6,475 bases of DNA from UBA4716 sp002438865 (lineage in GTDB: Bacteria; Bacillota; Clostridia; UBA1381): assembly GCA_937907325.1 (NCBI GenBank), contig CALERO010000032.1, positions 1-6,475 of the forward strand, in the 5' to 3' direction. Shown in pieces: positions 1-4,811 of this stretch; the first letter of the stretch is position 1; each line of letters opens with the position of its first letter. Both the position numbers and the translations under genes were made by a program. A model generated the notes under the pieces. That model did no database searches and was not told where the DNA came from. It saw nothing but the letters and a program-made list of their open reading frames with translations.

Positions 1-2
1 CC

Positions 3-22
3 AAATTCAAAAATTCAAATTC
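3..22. repeat. AAATTC direct repeats before the sigma-like gene
   Basis: AAATTC occurs three times (3-8, 11-16, 17-22) immediately before the AAGGAGA ribosome site at 23-29. The result is an A/T-rich, C-poor leader with little potential for structure. It may simply keep the ribosome site open. I see no promoter in the few bases available, so transcription probably starts left of the window. Confidence 0.5.
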
Positions 23-37
23 AAGGAGATTACGACA

Positions 38-577
38 ATGACAAAACTTACATTAGAACAACAGGAATTATTATTTGCGAACGACTGCAAGCTCATCAAT
101 CTGCGGTATGAATACCACGGTTACACCGGCACGGAGAAATGGGCGATTGTAACAGAACTGGAGGAAGAAGAATTGTGGGTTAAATACCCTGATGTTATCC
201 GTCGGTACACACCGTTCATTCTGCTTTCTATGGCTCAGGGCGAAGTGATAACGGAGTATCAGAACTACGAAGCAAGAGAGAGAATGAGAAGGCTTCTTTT
301 CGGACACGCATTTGACATCAATGACGGAGAATTTGAAGTACATCATCCGGAATTGGCAGTCGATACAGACCCAATTGAAGAAATAATGCTGAAAGACAAT
401 ATTAAGCGACTTCGGGAGGTTTTGTGTTACTTAAGCGAAACACAGAAACGCAGAGTTATTAAGTATTTCTTCTACAACAAAACACTTGAAAAAATCGCAG
501 ATGAAGAAGGAGTCGATTTTACTTCTGTAAGGGAATCGGTAAACAGTGCAATAAAAAGGTTGAGAAAATTTTTCTAA
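38..577 (+). CDS. Sigma-70 region 4-like regulatory protein of an integrative element
   Basis: This 179-residue protein begins at an ATG with AAGGAGA (23-29) at normal spacing. Residues about 120-178 look like a sigma-70 region 4 helix-turn-helix: LSETQKRRVIKYFFYNKTL, then KIADEEGVDFTSVRESV, ending in the basic IKRLRKFF. Region 4 normally contacts the -35 promoter element. The N-terminal two thirds is acidic, with a conserved-looking NYEARERMRR segment near residue 76. I cannot recognise a canonical region 2, so it may not work as a full sigma factor. Comparable short sigma-like genes (orf7 in Tn916) lie upstream of xis and int, which fits this location. It could activate the downstream operon, but that is inference. 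The family assignment is fairly sure and the function is not. Confidence 0.72.
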   Translation: MTKLTLEQQELLFANDCKLINLRYEYHGYTGTEKWAIVTELEEEELWVKYPDVIRRYTPFILLSMAQGEVITEYQNYEARERMRRLLFGHAFDINDGEFEVHHPELAVDTDPIEEIMLKDNIKRLREVLCYLSETQKRRVIKYFFYNKTLEKIADEEGVDFTSVRESVNSAIKRLRKFF

Positions 578-598
578 AACACCCCCCAAAAACGCTCT

Positions 599-621
599 CC
601 CATTTCAAACAAGTGAAGGGG
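599..621 (+). terminator. Weak hairpin between the sigma-like and mazF-like genes
   Basis: CCC(A)TTTCA at 599-607 pairs with TGAAGGGG at 614-621, with A602 bulged, one G-T pair and a six-base loop. It is followed by TTAATTCTA and not by a clean T run. It could be an inefficient terminator or a leader hairpin. The 100-base gap holds no clear sigma-A promoter that I can find. Confidence 0.27.
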
Positions 622-677
622 TTAATTCTAATCCGGATATGAATTACCTCAGACTAATCGAAAGTGAGGATTTACAT

Positions 678-1256
678 ATGAAAGAAAAAGAATTTAAGAA
701 TGTCAGATGGGGCGATATTTATTACTGCGACTTGGGGGTTACAAACGGAAGTGTGCAATCGGGAATGAGACCGGTTCTTGTAGTTCAGACCAATCGCTTA
801 AATGAAAGCAGTCCTACGGTCGTTGTTGCCGCTATAACGGCTGTTAAAAAGAAAACGGCAATGAATACTCATATTGAGCTAAACACTGATTGTGGCTTAA
901 AAGAGCCGTCAATGGTAATGCTTGAGCAGCTACGCACCGTGGATAAAGCCACAGAGCTTGATAATTTTGTCGGAAGAATTACCGACGCAGATAAAATCAG
1001 TGAAATCAAGCGAGGATTGAAATTCGCAGTAGGTATTCCCGTTAAACCCAAGACAGAGCGTAAAGGCATTGTACTTAGTCTTTGCCCTCGTTGCAGAAGC
1101 GAGTTTCAGTCTATCCCTGAAAACATTGTAAAAAGACTTGACCCTTTTCAGGCAGATAAAGAGGTGTGCGATAAATGTCAGGTCGGATACGGCTATGACT
1201 ATATGATTTTCAAAAAGCACCATCATCACGCTAAGGGAAGTGTTGACAATGTTTAA
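678..1256 (+). CDS. MazF/PemK-family protein with C-terminal four-cysteine zinc-binding-like module
   Basis: The ATG at 678 is preferred over the in-frame ATG at 639 because GTGAGG (664-669) sits about eight bases upstream of it and the MazF fold starts just after. The product has 192 residues. Residues 10-121 match the MazF/PemK fold: WGDIYYCDLG, then GMRPVLVVQ with Arg31, VVVAAIT with Thr54, and LEQLRTVDK at 82-90. Arg31 and Thr54 correspond to the catalytic pair of known MazF ribonucleases, which cut single-stranded mRNA at short motifs. After residue 130 an extra domain carries CPRC (136-139) and CDKC (164-167), a typical zinc-ribbon or treble-clef spacing, then HHHH at 181-184. Typical MazF proteins are about 110-120 residues, so this is an extended form. 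No antitoxin gene lies next to it. Its stop overlaps the next gene by eight bases, tying it to the excisionase/integrase operon. Toxicity or a regulatory RNase role is unproven. Confidence 0.82.
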   Translation: MKEKEFKNVRWGDIYYCDLGVTNGSVQSGMRPVLVVQTNRLNESSPTVVVAAITAVKKKTAMNTHIELNTDCGLKEPSMVMLEQLRTVDKATELDNFVGRITDADKISEIKRGLKFAVGIPVKPKTERKGIVLSLCPRCRSEFQSIPENIVKRLDPFQADKEVCDKCQVGYGYDYMIFKKHHHHAKGSVDNV

Positions 1257-1509
1257 AGATAAGATTGAAGCAATGAACAAACAGCCCAACGCTGCTGATG
1301 ATAATTCCGGTTTTGAGAAAAGGGTTTATACCGTAGAAGAAATAATGGATATTCTCAGCATTGGAAAGAACACCGCTTATGCTCTTGTAAACTCAGGCGT
1401 TTTTCATTTTGTAAAGGTTGGCGGACATTACAGAATTTCCAAAAAGAGCTTTGACCGATGGCTTGATAATATGGAGAGCGAAAGCTCCGGTTGTCAAGTA
1501 TGTGATTAA
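1249..1509 (+). CDS. Excisionase-family HTH protein A
   Basis: I start this 86-residue protein at the ATG at 1249, with AAGGGAAG (1233-1240) eight bases upstream. A GTG at 1240 is in frame but lies inside that ribosome site. The coding region overlaps the end of the mazF-like gene by eight bases. Residues 25-74 form a winged-helix excisionase/MerR-like (HTH_17) domain: RVYTVEEIMDILSIGKNTAY, then the wing VGGHYRISKKSFDRWLDN. Such proteins bind DNA at element ends or promoters, either to direct excision or to regulate transcription. The N-terminal 24 residues are polar and look disordered. The C-terminus ends in CQVCD. It is one of four such genes in a row, so whether it is a true Xis or a regulator cannot be told from sequence. 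Confidence 0.82.
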   Translation: MFKDKIEAMNKQPNAADDNSGFEKRVYTVEEIMDILSIGKNTAYALVNSGVFHFVKVGGHYRISKKSFDRWLDNMESESSGCQVCD

Positions 1510-1532
1510 GCCAATCGCATAATTAACAAAAA

Positions 1533-1605
1533 CTCCGATTTTCAGTACCATATAGCCAAGTCGCTTGGCTATATGGTAGTCATAGCGGCAAATAAGAAAT
1601 CGGAG
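1533..1605 (+). promoter_or_regulatory. Long RNA hairpin that pairs with the ribosome site of the next gene
   Basis: A perfect 15-bp inverted repeat, 1546-1560 with 1564-1578, closes on a TCG loop. Around it, CTCCGATTT (1533-1541) is the exact complement of AAATCGGAG (1597-1605). That right arm contains GGAG of the GGAGG ribosome site (1602-1606) for the gene starting at 1616. Folded RNA would therefore hide the initiation site of the xis-like block. No T run follows, so it is not a standard terminator. The inner palindrome could instead be a DNA operator for a dimeric HTH protein. The structure is seen in the sequence and its regulatory role is inferred. Confidence 0.68.
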
Positions 1606-1615
1606 GTAAACGGTA

Positions 1616-1867
1616 ATGCGAAAGAAAATTGAAAACAGCGATACTCGACTACCTAATACATTCAGGCAGACTGAATCTGATATACGAGCATACACGGTAG
1701 ATGATATACAGCACATCTTGAAAGTGAGCAGAACTACCGTCTATGAGCTGCTTAAAAGCAAGAAATTCCATAGCGTTCGTGTCGGAGGTCAGTATCGAAT
1801 ATCTAAAAAGAGCTTTGAAAATTGGCTCAATGGCGAGAAAGGAGGTTCTGAAGATGGCATTTGTTAA
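1616..1867 (+). CDS. Excisionase-family HTH protein B
   Basis: This 83-residue protein starts at ATG 1616 with GGAGG (1602-1606) nine bases upstream, inside the hairpin described at 1533-1605. Residues 24-71 are an HTH_17/excisionase domain: RAYTVDDIQHILKVSRTTVY, then VGGQYRISKKSFENWLN. It is closest in the window to protein A: both share the wing pattern RISKKSF and a VGG turn, suggesting an old duplication. The first 23 residues are basic and polar without a recognisable fold. Its 3' end overlaps the next gene by 14 bases, which suggests translational coupling. It probably binds DNA. Whether it acts as a recombination directionality factor or a repressor is open. Confidence 0.82.
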   Translation: MRKKIENSDTRLPNTFRQTESDIRAYTVDDIQHILKVSRTTVYELLKSKKFHSVRVGGQYRISKKSFENWLNGEKGGSEDGIC

Positions 1868-2555
1868 TATGTTCAACGACCGAGTGGAGCAGTTCAATCT
1901 CAGAGAGGAAAATGAACGCTTGGCAGAATTGTTCAGCGATGAAAAGCTTCAGGAAGAAGCACAGTGGCAAGCCTATTCTGTCAAGGAAATATCCCGGTTG
2001 TTTTCCATTTCCGAAGAAGAAGCACTGAAACTGATGAATTGCGGCTTATTCAAAACATACCGAGTCGGGAACGAATACAGAGCTTCAAAGAAAAGCGTTG
2101 AAGAAAACAAGAAAATCGTCAAGGCAGTTCTTACATATCAGGACAAAAAGACAATGTCTGTACCCGATGTAATGAGAATACTCGGTCTTGGAAAGACGGC
2201 TACATACCGACTCATCAATCAGTGCCGATTTAAGACCTATTTGGTACTGGGCAAAATGAGGGTTGATGTGGACAGCTTTGAAGATTGGTATGCGGGACAA
2301 TTCCATTATGAGAAAGTGAACGGCGAAAGACCCGGCAAGAAATACGGCAAGACGCTCTCTCCTCTTACTGTTGCAAAGATACTCGGCATTCCGAGAAGCA
2401 CAGCCAATGACCTTATGAACGACGGCATTGTTGAGTTTATATGGGTTGACGGTAAACGCCGAATAAAAAGAGAAAGCTTTGATAAGTGGTACGCTTCGCA
2501 AAGCAAATACACTAAAGTCAAGGAAATTGAGGAGGTGGAGGGATATGTCGATTGA
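1854..2555 (+). CDS. Triple-domain excisionase-like DNA-binding protein
   Basis: The chosen ATG at 1854 has GGAGG (1841-1845) eight bases upstream. An in-frame extension back to 1743 has no ribosome site and lies entirely inside the previous gene. The 233-residue product holds three tandem HTH_17-like domains. Domain 1 is at about 41-84 (YSVKEISRLFSISEEEALKL), domain 2 at 101-148 (MSVPDVMRILGLGKTATYRL, ending SFEDWYAGQ) and domain 3 at 168-218 (LSPLTVAKILGIPRSTANDL, ending SFDKWYASQ). Domain 1 has lost the usual aromatic after SF/SV, and domain 2 has lost the basic RISK wing, so they may have diverged in DNA contacts. An acidic helical N-terminus (10-40) could mediate oligomerisation. Typical Xis proteins are 60-100 residues, so this fusion is unusual. 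It might bridge several sites at the element end. Confidence 0.78.
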   Translation: MAFVNMFNDRVEQFNLREENERLAELFSDEKLQEEAQWQAYSVKEISRLFSISEEEALKLMNCGLFKTYRVGNEYRASKKSVEENKKIVKAVLTYQDKKTMSVPDVMRILGLGKTATYRLINQCRFKTYLVLGKMRVDVDSFEDWYAGQFHYEKVNGERPGKKYGKTLSPLTVAKILGIPRSTANDLMNDGIVEFIWVDGKRRIKRESFDKWYASQSKYTKVKEIEEVEGYVD

Positions 2556-2751
2556 AGATAGAGTTCGTGAATTAAACGGCGGTACATATACAAAAAAGAG
2601 CTATTCCGTAGAGGAAGTGCAGGTAATCTTGGGTATTACCCGACAGACCGTATATAAGCTCATCAAACAGGGTTATTTTCAGGCAATAATGCTCGAAACC
2701 GGATATCGCATTATTAAGACCAGCTTTGATAAGTGGCTGGATAACGAATAA
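2545..2751 (+). CDS. xis: Excisionase (Xis-like), integrase partner of the left element
   Basis: This 68-residue protein starts at ATG 2545, with GGAGG (2531-2535) nine bases upstream and an 11-base overlap with the previous gene. Residues 18-67 form an excisionase domain: KSYSVEEVQVILGITRQTVY, then GYRIIKTSFDKWLDNE at the C-terminus. Size, domain and position 12 bases before the integrase match the xis-int pair of Tn916-type elements, where Xis binds the ends and steers the integrase toward excision. Of the four excisionase-like genes here it is the best candidate for the true directionality factor. A longer in-frame reading from 2479 has no ribosome site and is not used. Confidence 0.83.
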   Translation: MSIEDRVRELNGGTYTKKSYSVEEVQVILGITRQTVYKLIKQGYFQAIMLETGYRIIKTSFDKWLDNE

Positions 2752-2763
2752 GGAGGAACAACT

Positions 2764-4227
2764 ATGGCTTCTATTGTAAAGAGAAAGAACCGATATTCCG
2801 TCGTTTATACCTACAAAGATGATGACGGAAACCAACATCAAAAATGGGAAACCTTTGATACAAACGCAGACGCCAAAAAGAGAAAAACTCAAATTGAGTT
2901 TGAACAGCAAAGCGGTACATTCATCATTCCTAATGCTACGACTGTGGCGGATTTGCTTGAAGAATACTGCTCCGTGTACGGAGTAAACAACTGGGCAATG
3001 TCAACCTACTGTTCAAAGAAAGGGCTTATGTATAATTACATCATTCCGCTTATCGGCGATGTGAAACTTGATGAACTGACTCCGAGACTTATGGATAAAT
3101 TCTATCAAAGCCTTTTGAAAGTTAAGACCAAAGTGGTACAGAATAAAAAGCCAAAGAATGAGTACCTGACCGTACATACCGTAAGAGAAATTCATAAGTT
3201 TTTAAGGAGTGCCTTTAATCAGGCGGTAAAATGGGAGTTGATGACAAGAAACCCGATTCTCAATGCAACGCTCCCGAAAGAGGAACATCAGAAACGAGAA
3301 ATTTGGACAGCAGAAACGCTTATGCACGCTCTTGAAGTGTGCGATGATGATATTCTCGCATTAGCCATCAATTTATCCTTTGCCTGTTCACTCCGTATGG
3401 GTGAAATGCTCGGACTTACTTGGGACTGCATTGATATATCGGAGGAAAGCCTGAAAGAAAACAATGCTTTCATTTTTGTAGATAAGGAACTTCAGCGAGT
3501 AAACAAAGATGTAATGGAGGTGCTTGATAATAAGGATATTATCCGTGTTTTTCCAAGAACCTTATCAAACACAAACACTTCTCTCGTTTTGAAAACGCCA
3601 AAGACGAAAACCAGCGTAAGAAAAATCTTTTTACCTTCAACCGTAGCCCAAATGCTATTGGAGAGAAAAAAGCAGATTGACGAAATGAAAGAACTGTTCG
3701 GTGATGAGTATTTGGATTATAACTTGGTATTCTGCCATTCGTCCGGTAGACCGATGGAAGGTCAGGTAATCAACCGTGCTTTGAAAAAGTTGATACAGGA
3801 CAACGACCTACCCGATGTGGTCTTTCACAGCTTCCGTCACGCAAGTATAACCTATAAGCTGAAATGGAACGGCGGCGATATGAAATCGGTTCAGGGCGAC
3901 TCAGGACACGCACGAATGGATATGGTTGCCGATGTTTACAGCCATATCATAGACGAAGACAGGCGATACAACGCACAGAAGTTTGAGGAACAGTTCTACA
4001 ATGCAAAAGGTCTAAAAAATGTGGAGGAAGGAAAAACTGCTCCAATGCCCAAGTTTGAAACATCGGTTGAACTTCTTGACCCAATGGCAGAGGTTCAAAA
4101 AGAGAGCAAAGTCGAAGAAGAAAAGCCTGCTGAGAACAGTACGGATGAGAACGCCGTTTTGCTCGCAAAACTGTTATCAAATCCGGAAACAGCAGCATTA
4201 TTAAAGGCTTTAGCGAAAACAATTTAA
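2764..4227 (+). CDS. int: Tyrosine site-specific integrase of the left element
   Basis: This 487-residue protein starts at ATG 2764, with AAGGAGG (2750-2756) seven bases upstream. Residues 1-50 form a small basic beta-rich arm-binding domain of the Tn916 Int type (MASIVKRKNRYSVVYTYKDD). Residues about 60-165 are the SAM-like core-binding domain, and 178-412 the catalytic domain. Catalytic residues are visible: Arg211 (CSLRMGEMLGLTWD), a lysine at 280 or 282, His355 and Arg358 (HSFRH), His382 and the nucleophile Tyr392 (VYSHI). All active-site positions are intact. An acidic linker (about 420-460) leads to a C-terminal helix that also ends the second integrase in this window. It should insert and excise the left element, probably at the tRNA-Arg fragment at 4575-4619. 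Confidence 0.93.
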   Translation: MASIVKRKNRYSVVYTYKDDDGNQHQKWETFDTNADAKKRKTQIEFEQQSGTFIIPNATTVADLLEEYCSVYGVNNWAMSTYCSKKGLMYNYIIPLIGDVKLDELTPRLMDKFYQSLLKVKTKVVQNKKPKNEYLTVHTVREIHKFLRSAFNQAVKWELMTRNPILNATLPKEEHQKREIWTAETLMHALEVCDDDILALAINLSFACSLRMGEMLGLTWDCIDISEESLKENNAFIFVDKELQRVNKDVMEVLDNKDIIRVFPRTLSNTNTSLVLKTPKTKTSVRKIFLPSTVAQMLLERKKQIDEMKELFGDEYLDYNLVFCHSSGRPMEGQVINRALKKLIQDNDLPDVVFHSFRHASITYKLKWNGGDMKSVQGDSGHARMDMVADVYSHIIDEDRRYNAQKFEEQFYNAKGLKNVEEGKTAPMPKFETSVELLDPMAEVQKESKVEEEKPAENSTDENAVLLAKLLSNPETAALLKALAKTI

Positions 4228-4234
4228 TCGCATA

Positions 4235-4264
4235 CAAAAGGCAATCCGTCAGGGTTGCCTTTTG
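4235..4264 (+). terminator. Factor-independent terminator after the left integrase
   Basis: CAAAAGGCAA (4235-4244) pairs perfectly with TTGCCTTTTG (4255-4264). Inner pairs, including one G-T, extend the stem to 13 bp around a GTCA loop. The stem starts in A's and ends in T's, so it could work in both directions. It begins eight bases after the integrase stop and closes the operon. Confidence 0.8.
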
Positions 4265-4279
4265 TAATGCCTAAAAATA

Positions 4280-4310
4280 TCTTGAAATCAAGACGAAAAA
4301 CCATTATAAT
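4280..4310 (+). promoter_or_regulatory. Sigma-A-like promoter pointing toward the element end, with an overlapping palindrome
   Basis: TTGAAA (4282-4287) and TATAAT (4305-4310) are separated by exactly 17 bases, close to the vegetative consensus. The 14-base inverted repeat TCTTGAAATCAAGA (4280-4293) covers the -35 box and could be an operator. No gene with a ribosome site follows before the tRNA fragment. In the integrated state the transcript would run through the att core to the terminator at 4627-4668. In an excised circle it would cross attP into the far end of the element. Confidence 0.6.
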
Positions 4311-4421
4311 ATTTGAAAGCAAATTATTTGTTCGCAAAAGAGAATGCGTAAACTGTAGTGATGTTTGCTGTGATTTATGGGTTACAGATTAACTCGATGA
4401 TGTTTCCCATATTTCTTTGCA

Positions 4422-4473
4422 TTTGCTAATACCCTGCTAAAAGGAAGGTAAAAAACCACGAAAAATTAGCAGG
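4422..4473. repeat. TGCTAA-type repeats, candidate integrase arm sites (left element)
   Basis: TTTGCTAAT at 4422-4430 is followed three bases later by CTGCTAA (4434-4440), with an inverted copy TTAGCAG at 4466-4472. The same nine-base word recurs on the other side of the tRNA fragment at 4750-4758 and 4782-4790. The copies lie roughly 100-150 bases from the tRNA core, a reasonable distance for arm-type sites bound by the N-terminal domain of a Tn916-like integrase. Function is inferred. Confidence 0.5.
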
Positions 4474-4552
4474 TTTTAGACGAGAATTTACTAACAGTGA
4501 AACCCCGGAAAAGCCAGTAAAATCAAGGATTTTCGGGGATTTGCAGGGAGTC

Positions 4553-4572
4553 AAAAAATGCCTCTCAGGGGC
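4553..4572 (-). terminator. Possible minus-strand terminator at the att boundary
   Basis: On the minus strand a short GCCCC/GAGGC stem (4572-4560, five pairs including one G-T, TGA loop) is followed by A and six T's (4558-4553). It could stop transcripts arriving from the right-hand integrase. The stem is short, so confidence is low. Confidence 0.3.
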
Positions 4573-4574
4573 TT

Positions 4575-4619
4575 CTCCTAAGCGATAGGTCGGGTGTTCG
4601 AATCACCTCGGGAACGCCA
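4575..4619 (+). other. Attachment-site core: 3' fragment of tRNA-Arg(CCU)
   Basis: The sequence reads as the 3' part of a tRNA. It has an anticodon loop CTCCTAA (4575-4581, anticodon CCU), a 3' anticodon stem GCGAT, a variable loop AGGTC and a T-arm GGGTG-TTCGAAT-CACCT (4592-4608). These are followed by a 3' acceptor strand CGGGAAC, discriminator G and CCA (4617-4619). The bases upstream do not supply a matching anticodon stem, D-arm or 5' acceptor strand, so this is not a working tRNA. A 3' tRNA fragment beside an integrase is the classic mark of an att site made by insertion into a tRNA gene. The full-length tRNA should then lie at the far left end of the left element. Confidence 0.8.
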
Positions 4620-4626
4620 AAACCCT

Positions 4627-4668
4627 TGCCGTAAGCCGTTTTTTGATGGTTTACGGCATTGTTTTTTC
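4627..4668 (+). terminator. Factor-independent terminator after the tRNA fragment
   Basis: TGCCGTAAGCC (4627-4637) pairs with GGTTTACGGCA (4648-4658), 11 pairs including one G-T, around a ten-base T-rich loop. TTGTTTTTTCTC follows. It sits eight bases after the CCA end, as expected for the original terminator of a tRNA gene. It would also stop any transcript from the promoter at 4282-4310 before it runs antisense to the right-hand integrase. Confidence 0.8.
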
Positions 4669-4749
4669 TCTCACGCTCGTCAAATTGGAAGGAATCGAAC
4701 GATCCGAAATTTTTGACGGGCTTGTTTTTATGCGTTCGGAGGTGCATAT

Positions 4750-4811
4750 TTTGCTAATTGGATTCGAACGGTTTCTAAAAGTTTGCTAATCAAAATCGCT
4801 TGTCTGCTAAT
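4750..4811. repeat. TTTGCTAAT repeats, candidate integrase arm sites (right element)
   Basis: TTTGCTAAT occurs at 4750-4758 and 4782-4790, and a shorter TGCTAAT at 4805-4811 overlaps the stop codon of the right-hand integrase. A T-loop-like word GATTCGAAC (4761-4769) lies between the first two copies, and a related GGAATCGAACGA is at 4691-4702. The copies mirror the similar repeats at 4422-4473 across the tRNA fragment. They may be arm-type binding sites of the right integrase. Confidence 0.48.

Larger units (their letters stand above)
4265..4574. other. Non-coding right end of the left element
   Basis: This stretch is AT-rich and I find no credible gene. Besides the promoter at 4282-4310 it holds TTTGCTAAT (4422-4430), CCTGCTAA (4433-4440) and its inverted copy TTAGCAGG (4466-4473). 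An imperfect hairpin, CCCCG-AAAA at 4503-4512 with TTTT-CGGGG at 4530-4538, has one bulged G. Such repeats and structure between an integrase and the att core fit integrase and Xis binding sites, though no site can be assigned to a given protein. Confidence 0.55.

Noticed and set aside
639..677. Longer start for the mazF-like gene
   Set aside because: The extra 13 residues lack a well-spaced ribosome site and precede the conserved fold. ATG 678 has one.
1491..1523. Possible promoter TTGTCA and CATAAT before protein B
   Set aside because: The spacing is 21 bases, too long for a normal sigma-A promoter, and the -10 match is modest.
1743..1853. Longer start for the triple-domain gene
   Set aside because: The extension lies inside protein B in another frame with no ribosome site. 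GGAGG at 1841-1845 points to ATG 1854.
4361..4429. Small hydrophobic peptide of 22 codons
   Set aside because: It has an ATG and a stop but no ribosome site, and it runs into the repeat region. Chance is the simpler explanation.
4544..4619. Complete tRNA gene
   Set aside because: The bases upstream of the anticodon loop do not pair as an anticodon stem, and no GTTCCCG 5' acceptor strand or D-arm is visible.
4565..4747. Minus-strand reading frame of 60 codons across the tRNA fragment
   Set aside because: It is made from the complement of the tRNA fragment and the terminator, with no ribosome site. Peptides like VPEVIRTPDLSLRRSP are a known false product of reading such tRNA sequence.
4422..4811. 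CRISPR-like spaced repeats
   Set aside because: The repeats are only 7-9 bases, unevenly spaced and partly inverted, with no cas genes. Integrase arm sites fit better.
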